Assembly: GCA_947497905.1 (NCBI GenBank)
Contig: CANMIH010000004.1
Coordinates: 124,001-188,000 of the forward strand
Direction of reading: 5' to 3'
DNA: 64,000 nucleotides
Source: an uncultured Pelagimonas sp.
GTDB lineage: Bacteria > Pseudomonadota > Alphaproteobacteria > Rhodobacterales > Rhodobacteraceae
Shown: positions 26,480 to 36,465 of the stretch, in pieces
Numbering within the stretch: the first letter of the stretch is position 1
How the letters are laid out: each line of letters begins with the position of its first letter
The notes under the pieces: generated by a model
What the model was told of the DNA's origin: nothing
Database searches by the model: none
Seen by the model: the letters and a program-made list of their open reading frames with translations, nothing else
Position numbers and translations under genes: made by a program

Positions 26480-27853
26480 ATGGAAGCGTTAAGTAGCGTC
26501 GTTGGCTGGGTCAACGGCATCGTATGGGGGCCAGTCATGTTGGTTCTCATCTTGGGGGTAGGTCTATTTCTTCAGGTTGGTCTGAAGCTGATGCCGATCC
26601 TGCGTATCGGTACTGGGTTCAGCCTTTTGTTCAAAGGCCGCGAAGAGGGCGCTGGTGATGGCCAGATTACTCCCTTTAACGCATTGATGACGGCCCTTTC
26701 GGCGACCATCGGGACAGGGAACATTGCCGGCGTTGCAACCGCGGTTTTCCTGGGTGGACCGGGTGCTTTGTTCTGGATGTGGATGACGGCTCTGGTCGGC
26801 ATGGCAACCAAATATAGCGAAGCTGTTCTTGCTGTGAAATATCGTGAGCAAGACGAAGAGGGCAACTTTGTCGGCGGCCCGATGTACTACATCAAAAATG
26901 GTCTGGGCCAGAAATGGGCTTGGCTGGGTGTAGCATTTGCTTTGTTTGGCGCGATCGCAGCCTTTGGCATCGGTAACGGTGTTCAGGCCAACGGTGTGGC
27001 TCAGGTTCTAGAGACCAACTTTGGTTTCAATACCTCTGTCACCGGCGTTGTTCTGATGGTTCTGACCGGCGCAGTTATTCTGGGCGGCATCACACGTATT
27101 GGTGCGGTTGCAGGTAAACTGGTTCCGTTCATGGCCGTCAGCTACATTGTTGCGGGTCTGATTGTTCTGGTGATCAATGCAGGTGAACTGGGCAACGCGC
27201 TGTCGCTGGTCTTCACCCACGCCTTCACTCCGTCGGCCGCCGAAGGTGGTTTCGCGGGTGCGGCTGTTTGGGCTGCCATTCGCTTTGGTGTGGCACGTGG
27301 TGTGTTCTCGAACGAAGCGGGCCTCGGCTCGGCGCCTATCGCACACGCTGCTGCCGAGACCAAAGGTCCGGTAAACCAGGGTCTGATCGCGATGCTGGGT
27401 ACCTTCATCGACACCATCATCGTTTGCTCGATCACCGGCCTGGCGATCATTGCGTCGGGTGCATGGACATCAGGTGAATCTGGTGCGGCTTTGACCTCGC
27501 TGGCCTTCGAAACCTCGCTTCCGGGCATCGGTGGGTATCTGATCGCAATCGCTCTGTCGATCTTTGCCTTCACAACCATCCTGGGCTGGTCCTATTATGG
27601 CGAAAAATGCGTGGGTTACCTTCTGGGCGCAAAAGTGCTGATCGGGTACCGTGTATTGTGGATCGTTGCGATCTACTTCGGCGCAACCGCGGATCTGGGC
27701 TTTATCTGGCTTCTTGCGGATACGCTGAACGCTATGATGGCCATTCCAAACCTGATCGCTCTGGCCCTGCTGAGCCCTGTCGTCTTCAAAGTGACGAAAG
27801 AGTTCTTCGCCAGTGGCGGCAAAACCGAAGAGCCCGGCGGCGCAGCCGAGTAA
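26480..27853 (+). CDS. AGCS family sodium:alanine/glycine symporter
   Basis: 457 residues from ATG 26480, with AGGGAGG upstream. About eleven membrane helices carry the AGCS signature region, GTGNIAGVATAVFLGGPGALFWMW (span about 78-101), and NEAGLGSAPIAHAAAET (about 276-292). These carriers import alanine, glycine or related amino acids with Na+. Its place between lipA and gcvT makes glycine the likely main substrate, feeding the cleavage system. A hairpin follows the stop codon. Confidence 0.92.
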   Translation: MEALSSVVGWVNGIVWGPVMLVLILGVGLFLQVGLKLMPILRIGTGFSLLFKGREEGAGDGQITPFNALMTALSATIGTGNIAGVATAVFLGGPGALFWMWMTALVGMATKYSEAVLAVKYREQDEEGNFVGGPMYYIKNGLGQKWAWLGVAFALFGAIAAFGIGNGVQANGVAQVLETNFGFNTSVTGVVLMVLTGAVILGGITRIGAVAGKLVPFMAVSYIVAGLIVLVINAGELGNALSLVFTHAFTPSAAEGGFAGAAVWAAIRFGVARGVFSNEAGLGSAPIAHAAAETKGPVNQGLIAMLGTFIDTIIVCSITGLAIIASGAWTSGESGAALTSLAFETSLPGIGGYLIAIALSIFAFTTILGWSYYGEKCVGYLLGAKVLIGYRVLWIVAIYFGATADLGFIWLLADTLNAMMAIPNLIALALLSPVVFKVTKEFFASGGKTEEPGGAAE

Positions 27854-27861
27854 ATTCTAAG

Positions 27862-27885
27862 GTGGGGCCAGGCAGTTGGCCCCAC
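27862..27885 (+). terminator. Hairpin between the AGCS gene and gcvT
   Basis: Perfect 9-base stem GTGGGGCCA / TGGCCCCAC with a 6-base loop, followed by a pyrimidine-rich stretch (TCTTCCTC). It may act as a partial terminator or mRNA-processing structure separating lpd-lipA-symporter from gcvTHP. Confidence 0.6.
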
Positions 27886-27938
27886 TCTTCCTCAATTCCT
27901 GATCGCCCAATGCGGATCGCAAATCAGAGAGAGTTGCA

Positions 27939-29036
27939 ATGACCGACGCACCCAAACGCACCCCGCTTTATGACCTTCATGTCGAACTTGGTGGCAAGAT
28001 TGTTGATTTTGCCGGCTGGGAAATGCCGGTTCAATACCCAATGGGCATCATGGGCGAACACAAGCAGTGCCGTGAGAAGGCCGCTTTGTTTGACGTGTCC
28101 CACATGGGTCAGGTGATCCTAAAAGGTGATAACGTTGGTGAAAAGCTCGAAGCCATCTGTCCGCAGGCCTATTCAACCCTGAAAGAGGGTAAGGCGCGCT
28201 ATGGTTTCTTCACCAACCCCGAAGGCGGCATCATGGACGATCTGATCGTCTCGAATGCTGGTGATCATTTCTTTGTCGTGGTGAACGCATCGATGCGTCA
28301 TCAGGATATCCCGCACATGGCGGCCAATCTCGACGGCGTCGAAGTGATCGAAATTTTTGACCGCGGCCTTGTTGCGGTACAGGGTCCGAGCGCAGAAGAC
28401 GTCGTTGGCACGCATTGCCCGGCAGCGCGCGACATGAAGTTCATGGAAACGATTGTTGCCGAAATTGGCGGCATCGAGTGCCGGATCTCGCGTCTGGGCT
28501 ACACCGGCGAAGACGGGTACGAAATTTCGATCCCCGAAGACAAAGCGGTTGAAGTCAGCAAGCTGTTCCTTGCGCATGACGATTGTGAACCTGCGGGTCT
28601 TGGTGCACGGGATAGCCTGCGTCTCGAAGCGGGCCTTTGCCTTTACGGCAATGACATCGACCAATCGACCTCGCCCATTGAAGCTTCACTGAGCTGGGCG
28701 ATCCAGAAACGTCGCAAAGAAGAAGGCGGTTTCCCGGGTGCAGATCGCATCCAGAAGGAACTGGCCGAAGGTGCTGCCAAAAAGCTGGTAGGTATCAAAC
28801 CGGAAGGCCGCGCTCCGGCCCGTCAAGGTGTTGAAATCCAATGTGCTGAAGGCAACACTATTGGCGAAATCACCTCGGGTGGTTTTGGTCCAACCGTCGG
28901 TGCACCTGTCGCGATGGGCTATGTCTCTAAGGGCCATGGAGCCCCCGGTGAGAAAGTGAACCTGATCATTCGCGGCAAGGTGCAACCTGCCGAGATCGTC
29001 GCGCTGCCGTTTGTGCAGCAGAACTATAAGCGCTGA
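27939..29036 (+). CDS. gcvT: Glycine cleavage T-protein (aminomethyltransferase)
   Basis: 365 residues, standard for GcvT. It contains the folate-binding GCV_T domain (about 10-255) with FDVSHMGQVILKG (about 49-61), GYTGEDGYEISIP (about 188-200) and the family-typical ARDSLRLEAGLCLYGND (about 223-239), and a C-terminal barrel domain. It transfers the methylene carbon from GcvH-bound aminomethyl to tetrahydrofolate, releasing ammonia. Next to gcvH and gcvP, 38 bases before gcvH. Confidence 0.97.
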   Translation: MTDAPKRTPLYDLHVELGGKIVDFAGWEMPVQYPMGIMGEHKQCREKAALFDVSHMGQVILKGDNVGEKLEAICPQAYSTLKEGKARYGFFTNPEGGIMDDLIVSNAGDHFFVVVNASMRHQDIPHMAANLDGVEVIEIFDRGLVAVQGPSAEDVVGTHCPAARDMKFMETIVAEIGGIECRISRLGYTGEDGYEISIPEDKAVEVSKLFLAHDDCEPAGLGARDSLRLEAGLCLYGNDIDQSTSPIEASLSWAIQKRRKEEGGFPGADRIQKELAEGAAKKLVGIKPEGRAPARQGVEIQCAEGNTIGEITSGGFGPTVGAPVAMGYVSKGHGAPGEKVNLIIRGKVQPAEIVALPFVQQNYKR

Positions 29037-29074
29037 ACCAGCGCCCCGAAACACTACGAACGGAGAACTGAACC

Positions 29075-29440
29075 ATGACCACCTATTATTCGGAAGAGCA
29101 CGAGTGGATCACCGTTGAAGGCGATGTTGCAACTCTGGGCATCACCCAGCACGCGGCGGACCAGCTGGGTGAAGTTGTATTCATCGAGCAGAAAGAAGCG
29201 GAAGATGAGTTCGAAAAAGGCGACGAGATTGGTGTGATCGAATCCGTAAAAGCCGCTTCGGAAATCTACGCGCCTCTCGATGGCGAAATCGTTGAAGTCA
29301 ACGAAGCACTGGCAGACGCGCCTGCATCGTTGAACGAAAGCCCCGAAGGGGATGCATGGATCTACAAAATCAAGCTGGCCAACATGGACCAGCTGGAAGA
29401 TCTGATGGATCTTGACGGTTACAAAGCCCTGATCGGCTAA
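29075..29440 (+). CDS. gcvH: Glycine cleavage H-protein
   Basis: 121 residues, typical length. The lipoylated lysine is Lys59 in IESVKAASE. The protein is acidic throughout, as expected for GcvH. It shuttles the aminomethyl group between the P, T and L proteins on its lipoyl arm. The start ATG has GGAG about 10 bases upstream. Confidence 0.97.
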   Translation: MTTYYSEEHEWITVEGDVATLGITQHAADQLGEVVFIEQKEAEDEFEKGDEIGVIESVKAASEIYAPLDGEIVEVNEALADAPASLNESPEGDAWIYKIKLANMDQLEDLMDLDGYKALIG

Positions 29441-29449
29441 ATCGCTCTG

Positions 29450-29474
29450 CCCGCCGGGCCAACCGGCGGGTTTT
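29450..29474 (+). terminator. Hairpin with short T run between gcvH and gcvP
   Basis: CCCGCCGG / CCGGCGGG, 8-base perfect stem, 5-base loop, then TTTT. It probably lowers gcvP relative to gcvTH, since GcvP is needed in smaller amounts than GcvH, or it protects the upstream mRNA. Confidence 0.65.
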
Positions 29475-29498
29475 CTCTCGCAACAGGGACATATGCAC

Positions 29499-32351
29499 AT
29501 GGCCTTCAAACTTACCGATTACGAAGCGTACGACTTCGCCAATCGCCGTCACATTGGCCCGTCGCCTGCAGAAATGCGCGATATGCTCAAGGTGATCGGC
29601 TTCAAAACACTCGACGAACTAATCGACGCAACCGTTCCCCCCGCGATCCGCCAGAAAGCGGCTTTGGATTGGGGCCCGGCGATGACCGAGCGCGATGCGC
29701 TTTTCCACATGAAGGAAGTCGCAAGCCAGAACAAAGTTCTGACCTCGCTGATTGGTCAGGGCTACTACGGCACCACCACACCGGCACCGATCCTGCGCAA
29801 CATTCTTGAAAACCCGGCATGGTACACGGCCTATACGCCGTACCAGCCTGAGATTTCGCAAGGCCGCCTCGAAGCACTGCTGAACTTCCAGACCATGGTC
29901 AGCGATCTGACCGGTCTTGATGTGGCCAACGCATCGCTGCTGGACGAAGCCACCGCCGCCGCTGAAGCGATGGCAATGGCCAAGCGGGGCGGGCGTTCCA
30001 AAGCGAACAACGCTGCGTTCTTTGTCGACCAGAACTGTCACGCTCAGACCATTGCTGTCATCAAGACACGTGCCGAGCCTCTGGGCATTGACGTACAAGT
30101 GGGTGACCCTGCGGATATGGAAGCCGGTGCGGTCTTTGGTGCGATTTTCCAATACCCGGGCACCAACGGTCACGTTCAGGATTTCACCGCCCAGATCGCG
30201 GCGCTGCATGAGCACAAAGGCATTGCCATTGTTGCCGCAGATATCCTTTCGCTGGCTCTGCTGAAGTCACCGGGCGAAATGGGCGCCGACATCGCAATCG
30301 GTTCAACCCAGCGTTTCGGTGTTCCGATGGGCTATGGTGGCCCGCACGCGGCCTATATGGCGACCACGGACAAGCTCAAACGCTCGATGCCCGGTCGTAT
30401 CATTGGTGTGTCGATCGACGCGCGCGGCAACAAGGCTTACCGTCTTGCTCTGCAAACCCGTGAACAGCACATCCGCCGTGAAAAAGCCAACTCCAACGTG
30501 TGTACCGCTCAGGCTCTGCTGGCTGTTATCGCGTCGATGTATGCGGTTTATCACGGTCCCGATGGCATCAAAGCGATTGCCCAATCGGTGCACCGCAAAA
30601 CATCGCGTCTTGCGGCGGGTCTGGAAGAGGCTGGTTTCCAAGTGGAGCCTGAAGTCTTCTTCGATACCATTACCGTTGAAGTTGGGCAGCTGCAGAATAC
30701 TGTGATGGAAGCAGCTGTTGCGCGTGGTATCAACCTGCGCAAAGTGGGTGAGACCAAAGTGGGGATCAGCCTTGACGAACAGACGCGTGCCGAGACCATC
30801 GAAGCTGTTTGGGGTGCATTTGGCATCGACAAGCAAGACGACAGCAGCAATGCGACCTACCGTCTGCCCGATTATGCTCTGCGCGAAACCGAGTATCTGA
30901 CGCACCCGATCTTCCACAAGAACCGTGCCGAAGCTGAGATGACCCGCTATATGCGTCGTCTTGCCGACCGCGATTTGGCTCTTGATCGGGCGATGATCCC
31001 GCTGGGCAGCTGTACCATGAAGCTGAACGCGACCATCGAGATGATCCCGGTGACCTGGCCGGAATTCAGCAATCTGCACCCCTTTGTTCCCGTTGATCAG
31101 GCGCAGGGTTATCATAAGATGATCGATGATCTGAATGATAAGCTGTGCCAGATTACTGGCTATGACGCGATCAGCCAGCAGCCCAACTCGGGTGCGCAGG
31201 GTGAATACGCAGGCCTGCTGACCATCCGCAACTACCAGCGCGCAAATGGTCAAGGGCATCGGAATGTCTGCCTCATCCCAACCTCCGCACATGGCACCAA
31301 CCCGGCGTCGGCGCAGATGGTGGGCTGGAAAGTTGTTCCGATCAAAGCAGATGATGATGGCAACATCGATGTCGCGGATTTCCGGGAAAAGGCTGAGAAA
31401 CATTCGGACAATCTTGCCGGTTGTATGATCACCTATCCTTCGACACACGGCGTGTTCGAAGAAACCGTTCAGGAAGTGTGCCAGATCACGCATGACCATG
31501 GTGGTCAGGTCTATATCGATGGCGCGAACATGAACGCGATGGTTGGACTGGCGCGTCCGGGTGATGTGGGCGGTGACGTCAGCCACCTGAACCTGCACAA
31601 AACCTTCTGCATTCCGCACGGCGGGGGCGGCCCCGGCATGGGTCCGATTGGTGTCAAAGCGCATCTGGCGGAGCATCTTCCGGGTCACCCTGAGTACGGC
31701 ACAGCCGTTGGTCCGGTTTCGGCCGCGCCTTTTGGCTCACCATCAATCCTGCCGGTGTCGTGGGCTTATATCTTGCTGATGGGCGGTGCGGGCCTGACCC
31801 AAGCGACGAAAGTGGCGATCTTGAACGCCAACTACATCGCAGCACGTCTGAAAGATGCCTATCCGATCCTGTATACCTCGACCACAGGTCGCGTGGCCCA
31901 CGAATGTATCCTCGACACCCGTCCGTTGAACGACGATGGCGGTGTTTCGGTGGATGATGTGGCCAAGCGTCTGATCGACAGTGGGTTCCACGCGCCGACC
32001 ATGTCTTGGCCAGTGGCTGGGACGCTGATGGTTGAGCCGACAGAATCTGAGCCCAAAGAAGAGCTGGATCGTTTCTGCGACGCTATGTTGTCGATCCGTG
32101 CCGAGGCACAGGACATCATCGACGGCAAGATCGATGCTGAAAACAACCCGCTCAAGCACGCGCCACACACTGTGCGTGATCTGGTTGGCGACTGGGATCG
32201 TCCGTACACCCGCGAACAGGCCTGTTTCCCTCCAGGTAACCTGGGCGTGGATAAGTACTGGCCGGCGGTGAACCGTGTCGACAACGCCTACGGCGACCGA
32301 AACCTGGTGTGCACTTGCCCACCGATGGAAGCCTACGAAGACGAGGAGTGA
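29499..32351 (+). CDS. gcvP: Glycine cleavage P-protein (glycine dehydrogenase, decarboxylating)
   Basis: 950 residues, the fused (non-split) form of the P-protein. The PLP lysine is in [20 protein letters not shown] (Lys about 701), followed by the glycine-rich loop. I prefer ATG 29499 over ATG 29493 because AGGGAC lies 8 bases before the former and only 2 before the latter. It decarboxylates glycine and loads the aminomethyl group on GcvH. It is the last gene of the locus, followed by a strong terminator. Confidence 0.97.
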   Translation: MAFKLTDYEAYDFANRRHIGPSPAEMRDMLKVIGFKTLDELIDATVPPAIRQKAALDWGPAMTERDALFHMKEVASQNKVLTSLIGQGYYGTTTPAPILRNILENPAWYTAYTPYQPEISQGRLEALLNFQTMVSDLTGLDVANASLLDEATAAAEAMAMAKRGGRSKANNAAFFVDQNCHAQTIAVIKTRAEPLGIDVQVGDPADMEAGAVFGAIFQYPGTNGHVQDFTAQIAALHEHKGIAIVAADILSLALLKSPGEMGADIAIGSTQRFGVPMGYGGPHAAYMATTDKLKRSMPGRIIGVSIDARGNKAYRLALQTREQHIRREKANSNVCTAQALLAVIASMYAVYHGPDGIKAIAQSVHRKTSRLAAGLEEAGFQVEPEVFFDTITVEVGQLQNTVMEAAVARGINLRKVGETKVGISLDEQTRAETIEAVWGAFGIDKQDDSSNATYRLPDYALRETEYLTHPIFHKNRAEAEMTRYMRRLADRDLALDRAMIPLGSCTMKLNATIEMIPVTWPEFSNLHPFVPVDQAQGYHKMIDDLNDKLCQITGYDAISQQPNSGAQGEYAGLLTIRNYQRANGQGHRNVCLIPTSAHGTNPASAQMVGWKVVPIKADDDGNIDVADFREKAEKHSDNLAGCMITYPSTHGVFEETVQEVCQITHDHGGQVYIDGANMNAMVGLARPGDVGGDVSHLNLHKTFCIPHGGGGPGMGPIGVKAHLAEHLPGHPEYGTAVGPVSAAPFGSPSILPVSWAYILLMGGAGLTQATKVAILNANYIAARLKDAYPILYTSTTGRVAHECILDTRPLNDDGGVSVDDVAKRLIDSGFHAPTMSWPVAGTLMVEPTESEPKEELDRFCDAMLSIRAEAQDIIDGKIDAENNPLKHAPHTVRDLVGDWDRPYTREQACFPPGNLGVDKYWPAVNRVDNAYGDRNLVCTCPPMEAYEDEE

Positions 32352-32448
32352 CATCCATCCGGTCAGGGCATGGTCTAGACGCTCCTCCCCGGTCGCAAGA
32401 CAGGCCGCGCCCACACAGTGAGGTGGCCGGATAAAAACACTCCCGAGT

Positions 32449-32480
32449 AGCCCCGACCCCACGGTCGGGGCTATTTTTTT
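32449..32480 (+). terminator. Rho-independent terminator after gcvP
   Basis: Perfect 10-base stem AGCCCCGACC (32449-32458) / GGTCGGGGCT (32463-32472) followed by a long T run. It closes the glycine-cleavage locus. Confidence 0.92.
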
Positions 32481-32628
32481 GAATTCCTGGTTAGCAGCTA
32501 TGCCCGTGAGGATATTGCCGAAGATCCCCCGTGTTACCTACGGTAATTCCAACGCTTTCTCGACCGTATCGTTCCACACGAAAGCAGGCAGCTTCCTAGA
32601 AACTCACAGGTCTTCAATTTTATTCTTG

Positions 32629-32662
32629 TCGAAACCGGTTTCGAAATTGAGTTTCGAAATTG
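32629..32662. promoter_or_regulatory. LacI-type operator plus direct repeat before the lacI-type gene
   Basis: TCGAAACCGGTTTCGA (32629-32644) is a perfect 16-base palindrome with the central CG typical of LacI-family operators. It runs into two copies of TTTCGAAATTG (32639-32649 and 32652-32662) spaced 13 bases apart, ending just before the ribosome site and GTG start at 32673. Autoregulation and control of the following sugar genes is inferred. The rest of the 32352-32672 gap holds only the gcvP terminator. Confidence 0.75.
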
Positions 32663-32672
32663 GGAGGACATC

Positions 32673-33788
32673 GTGACCGAGTCGAAACACATCACAGCCG
32701 AAGAAATCAAAGATGTGCAGGGCCGTCCTGCGCGCGTCACAATTGATGTGTTGGCGCAGTCTTTGGGATTGACCAAAGGCACTGTTTCAAAGGCTCTGAA
32801 CGACTATGCTGATGTTTCCGAAAAAACGCGGAAACGGGTACAGCTCGAAGCGCGGCGGCTTGGTTATCAACCACTAAGCCATGCGCAGGCCATTCGGACA
32901 GGGCGAGTGCGGGCTCTTGGTCTTGTGTTGAGCATCGATGCGCATGACGCCTCACGCCCATTTTTAGCCGATTTCCTCGACGGCGTTAGTCGCTACGCAA
33001 GTGCCGAAGGCTGGACGCTTACTATCGCTACGGCGAACAGTGACAGTGAACTTCTGACTACGATGATTCGACTGATCGATGATCGCAAAGCCGATGGGTT
33101 CATCTTGCCTCGGACCTTGCATGAGGATCCGCGTGTCGCTCTTCTGACGAGATCCGAGGTGCCCTTTGTTCTCTATGGCCGGTGTGCGGGGTGCGAAAAC
33201 TACGCCTGGTTTGATGTTCTGGGCGAAGACGCGATACATCGCGCTGTGCTTCGTCTTGCTGATCAAGGTCACCGCCGTATTGGTTTTCTAAATGCGAGCC
33301 ACAAATTCGAATTTGCGCGCCTTCGCGAAACCGGTTTCTTGGAGGGCATGTCGAACGCAGGTTTGGCTGTAGACCGCAATCTCATCGTCACCGGGTGTCA
33401 TACGTCCTCTGATGGCGCACGTGCTGCCGCGGATCTTCTGGCACAACCCTGTCCTCCAACGGCATTAATTTGTGCAACTGATATGGTTGCCCTGGGAGCC
33501 TATGAGGCGGCGCGCCATTTGGGCCTGGAGATCGGGCGGGATCTGTCTGTGATTGGCTATGATGGCATTCCCGAAGGGCAGTATGCACATCCGACTTTGA
33601 CCACATTTAATGCGGACAGCCGAGACGCCGGAGAACGTCTTGCCCGCCTCCTGATCGAACAAATCAGAGGCAAATCTGCCCATGAATTGCAGGAAACATC
33701 CTGCGCCACCCTGATTGCACGGCAATCGGATGGACCTCCGCGTCTCACGTCTGATGAGCTCGCGACGTACTTGAAACAAACGCCATAA
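32673..33788 (+). CDS. LacI family transcriptional regulator of a sugar locus
   Basis: 371 residues with a GTG start preceded by GGGAGGA. The LacI HTH (about 22-68) includes LAQSLGLTKGTVSKALNDYA, with the hinge RRLGYQP. A periplasmic-binding-protein-like effector domain (about 80-340) follows. It probably senses the imported sugar or its product and represses the following genes from the palindrome just upstream. It is the first gene of the same-strand run that includes the ABC transporter and glycosidase, 15 bases before the binding-protein gene. Confidence 0.93.
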   Translation: MTESKHITAEEIKDVQGRPARVTIDVLAQSLGLTKGTVSKALNDYADVSEKTRKRVQLEARRLGYQPLSHAQAIRTGRVRALGLVLSIDAHDASRPFLADFLDGVSRYASAEGWTLTIATANSDSELLTTMIRLIDDRKADGFILPRTLHEDPRVALLTRSEVPFVLYGRCAGCENYAWFDVLGEDAIHRAVLRLADQGHRRIGFLNASHKFEFARLRETGFLEGMSNAGLAVDRNLIVTGCHTSSDGARAAADLLAQPCPPTALICATDMVALGAYEAARHLGLEIGRDLSVIGYDGIPEGQYAHPTLTTFNADSRDAGERLARLLIEQIRGKSAHELQETSCATLIARQSDGPPRLTSDELATYLKQTP

Positions 33789-33803
33789 TATAGGGAGAAG
33801 GAT

Positions 33804-35153
33804 ATGATGCGTTTTACTGGTAAAGGCCTTTGGGCCACCACCGCCTTGGCACTTGGGATGTCGGCAATGGCCGCACAGGCTGACATTCGCTTCTGGACCA
33901 CAGAAGAACAGCCAGAGCGCCTGGCAAAACAAGAAGCGATGGCCGCAGATTTTGAGAAAGAAACTGGGATTGCCGTCGAAGTTATCCCTGTGACTGAATC
34001 TGATCTCGGCACGCGCGCGACTGCAGCGTTTGCCGCCGGTGACTTGCCAGATGTGATCTATCACCCGCTGCAGTATGCGTTGCCTTGGGCCGATGCCGGT
34101 ATTCTGGACACAGATGCCGCGACAGAAGTTATAGAAGACTTGGGCTTGGCGAGCTTTGCTCCGGGCCCTCTTGCGATGGCCGCAGTCGAAGATGGGTCAG
34201 CGTCGGTTCCGGTTGATGGCTGGACGCAGATGGTGGTCTATCGCAAGGACCTGTTCGACAGCATGGGTCTCGAAGCACCCACAACCTATGCCAATGTTCT
34301 AGCAGCGATTGAAAAGCTCCATAATCCGCCGTCGATGTACGGGTTTGTGGCTGCTACCAAGGTCGATGAGAACTTCATGAGCCAGGTGCTTGAGCATGTC
34401 TTCCTGGCGAACGGTGTTTCGCCTGTTGGGGCGGATGGGTTCCAGGCGCTGGACGAAAAGGCCACTATTGAGGTTCTGGATTTCTACAAGGCAATCGCCA
34501 AGGCCTCGCCTCCGGGTGAATTGTATTGGAAGCAGTCGCGCGAGCTGTATTTCTCAGGTCAGGCCGCGATGATCATCTGGTCTCCTTTCATTCTGGATGA
34601 ATTGGCAGGTCTGCGCGACAGCGCTCCGCCCACCATCAACGACGATCCAACCTCGGGTGAGTTGGCATCGAAAACCGGGATTGTCACAACCTTCGCGGGG
34701 CCGTCAAATCCGGAGGGCGCCGCCTGGGGAGATGTCCGGTACTTTGGTATCACCAACGATGCCGACACTGATGATGCCATGGCCTTTGTGAAATATTCGA
34801 TGGATCAGGGATATACGCAGACCCTGTCGATTGCTCCGGAGGGTAAGTTCCCGGTACGTCGCGGAAACGGTGACAGCTCAACAGCCTATGTGGATGCGTG
34901 GTCGAAACTTCCTGTGGGTGTGGATCGCAAAGCGCCTTTGTCTGACCTCTATGAGGCCAGCATGATCGATGAGATCGTTGGGGGACTGGATGTTGCCAAA
35001 CGCTGGGGCGTGTCTGAAGGGCAGCTGGCTCTGGCGTCCAAGATGATCAACGCTCAGACCGTCAACCGAGTGGTGCGTGAATACATCGATGGCACCATCG
35101 ACGGTCCCGCGGCAGTGGCCAAGCTAAACGAAGGTCTGGCCAAGATCGACTGA
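33804..35153 (+). CDS. Sugar ABC transporter substrate-binding protein
   Basis: 449 residues with a signal peptide (cleavage about residue 26, AQA before DIRFW). The mature protein is a family-1 extracellular solute-binding fold of the MalE/AglE/UgpB type. Landmarks are the N-terminal strand IRFWTTEEQP and a hinge region around VPVDGWTQMVVYRKDLFD (about 133-150). It binds an oligosaccharide or glycoside in the periplasm and delivers it to the two permeases downstream. A stable hairpin follows the stop, common after binding-protein genes that need higher expression. Confidence 0.92.
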   Translation: MMRFTGKGLWATTALALGMSAMAAQADIRFWTTEEQPERLAKQEAMAADFEKETGIAVEVIPVTESDLGTRATAAFAAGDLPDVIYHPLQYALPWADAGILDTDAATEVIEDLGLASFAPGPLAMAAVEDGSASVPVDGWTQMVVYRKDLFDSMGLEAPTTYANVLAAIEKLHNPPSMYGFVAATKVDENFMSQVLEHVFLANGVSPVGADGFQALDEKATIEVLDFYKAIAKASPPGELYWKQSRELYFSGQAAMIIWSPFILDELAGLRDSAPPTINDDPTSGELASKTGIVTTFAGPSNPEGAAWGDVRYFGITNDADTDDAMAFVKYSMDQGYTQTLSIAPEGKFPVRRGNGDSSTAYVDAWSKLPVGVDRKAPLSDLYEASMIDEIVGGLDVAKRWGVSEGQLALASKMINAQTVNRVVREYIDGTIDGPAAVAKLNEGLAKID

Positions 35154-35175
35154 TCTTCCAGTGTCTTTCCATTTG

Positions 35176-35199
35176 GGCGGGCTGTTTCATTAGCCCGCC
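35176..35199 (+). promoter_or_regulatory. Intercistronic hairpin after the sugar-binding protein gene
   Basis: GGCGGGCT (35176-35183) / AGCCCGCC (35192-35199), perfect 8-base stem, 8-base loop, no T run. It probably stabilises the upstream mRNA so that the binding protein is made in excess over the permeases. Confidence 0.6.
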
Positions 35200-35220
35200 T
35201 GATCTCTACAGGAAAACTTC

Positions 35221-36465
35221 ATGACCTCTGCCGTACCGCCGAAAGGCACCGGCCCGCTGGCCCGTCGCGAAGCGCGATTGGCCTGGGGGTTGCTGCTTCC
35301 CACTGTCATTTCTGTTTCGCTGGTGGTGATCTTACCGCTTTTGGCGATTTTCTGGATCAGCTTTAAGCCGATCGAGCTTGCTGACCTGCGAGCACCGACA
35401 CCGATCATCAAAGAAAGCCTGCGCGGCAAGCCGAGTGACGTAGGTGACACCGGCACGCTTGAATACAAATTGCGCAATTCGTCTCGCGACAAAGCGATTA
35501 CCGGTGTGACCCTAACTGACATGATCCCGGAGGGATTGGTTTTGGGGGAGCTTGATGAGCGATGCACGGTAAGTGTGCAGGATCTGTTTTGTGATTTTGG
35601 TGACCTCGCAGGAAAACAACGCGAGAAAATTTCCATCCCGGTGACGCTGACACAGGCCTTTGTTGATGCGGGGGTTCATCCAAAGGACAGCATTCCGGTG
35701 ATGACCGGTGATGCCGAAAACATCCTGACAAACTTCGAGTTTTCTCTGGAAAACTACGCGCGGATCTTTGATGGCGATGAATTCTGGACGGTGTTCTGGG
35801 TGACGCTGTTTTACACCATTGTGGGCACGGTGGGCGCACTTGTGTTTGGATTGTTTGCTGCGCTTTTGTTGAACAAGAGCTTTCGGGGGCAGGGGATCTT
35901 ACGTGGGCTATATCTGTTCCCTTATGTGGCACCCGTTATTGCGGTGGCCTTCACTTGGGTGACATTGTTCGATCCGTTTTCCGGGTCAGCCAACGCGTTG
36001 TTGTTGCAAATGGGAGTAACACAGGAAGCGATCAACTTTTTTGGACAGCGACCACTGGCGCTTATCATGGTCACCGTGTTTGAAATCTGGCGGTATTTCC
36101 CTTTGTCGTTCCTGTTCATTCTGGCACGGATGCAAAGCATAGATACGGACATGTATGAGGCCGCAGATATGGACGGGGCCTCTCCGTTCCAGAAGTTCTG
36201 GTACCTGAGCCTACCGCAACTGCTTGGTATTCTGTCCGTGTTGTTCCTTCTGCGCTTCATCTGGACCTTCAACAAATTTGACGACATCTTCCTGCTCACT
36301 GGGGGCAACGCCGGTACGCGTACTCTGACAGTGAACGTGTATGAACAGGCCTTTGCCGTCTCCAACATTGGGGCTGGTGCGGCGGTGGCGGTTGTCATCT
36401 TCGGCTGTCTGCTGGTCTTTTCATTCTTCTTCTTCAAATACGTTAGCCGGGAGGAAGGACTATGA
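35221..36465 (+). CDS. Sugar ABC transporter permease (MalF-like) with a DUF11-like periplasmic insert
   Basis: 414 residues, long for this permease type. After the first helix (about 22-45) comes an unusual soluble stretch of about 130 residues that includes EYKLRNSSRDKAITGVTLTD and a CDFGDLAGKQREKISIPVT strand, resembling a DUF11 beta-sandwich repeat. The normal permease core follows (about 180-410), with the EAA loop at YEAADMDGASPFQKFW. The insert should face the periplasm. The last codon overlaps the next permease by 4 bases. Works with the binding protein, the second permease and the MalK-type ATPase. Confidence 0.9.
   Translation: MTSAVPPKGTGPLARREARLAWGLLLPTVISVSLVVILPLLAIFWISFKPIELADLRAPTPIIKESLRGKPSDVGDTGTLEYKLRNSSRDKAITGVTLTDMIPEGLVLGELDERCTVSVQDLFCDFGDLAGKQREKISIPVTLTQAFVDAGVHPKDSIPVMTGDAENILTNFEFSLENYARIFDGDEFWTVFWVTLFYTIVGTVGALVFGLFAALLLNKSFRGQGILRGLYLFPYVAPVIAVAFTWVTLFDPFSGSANALLLQMGVTQEAINFFGQRPLALIMVTVFEIWRYFPLSFLFILARMQSIDTDMYEAADMDGASPFQKFWYLSLPQLLGILSVLFLLRFIWTFNKFDDIFLLTGGNAGTRTLTVNVYEQAFAVSNIGAGAAVAVVIFGCLLVFSFFFFKYVSREEGL

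Noticed and set aside
23964-29074. Glycine riboswitch before lpd, the symporter gene or gcvT
   Set aside because: I looked for the tandem aptamer core in these gaps and did not see it; the gaps before the symporter gene and gcvT are too short.
30303-31688. Open frame of about 460 codons antisense to gcvP
   Set aside because: gcvP is certain, and the antisense frame shows biased composition with no motif.
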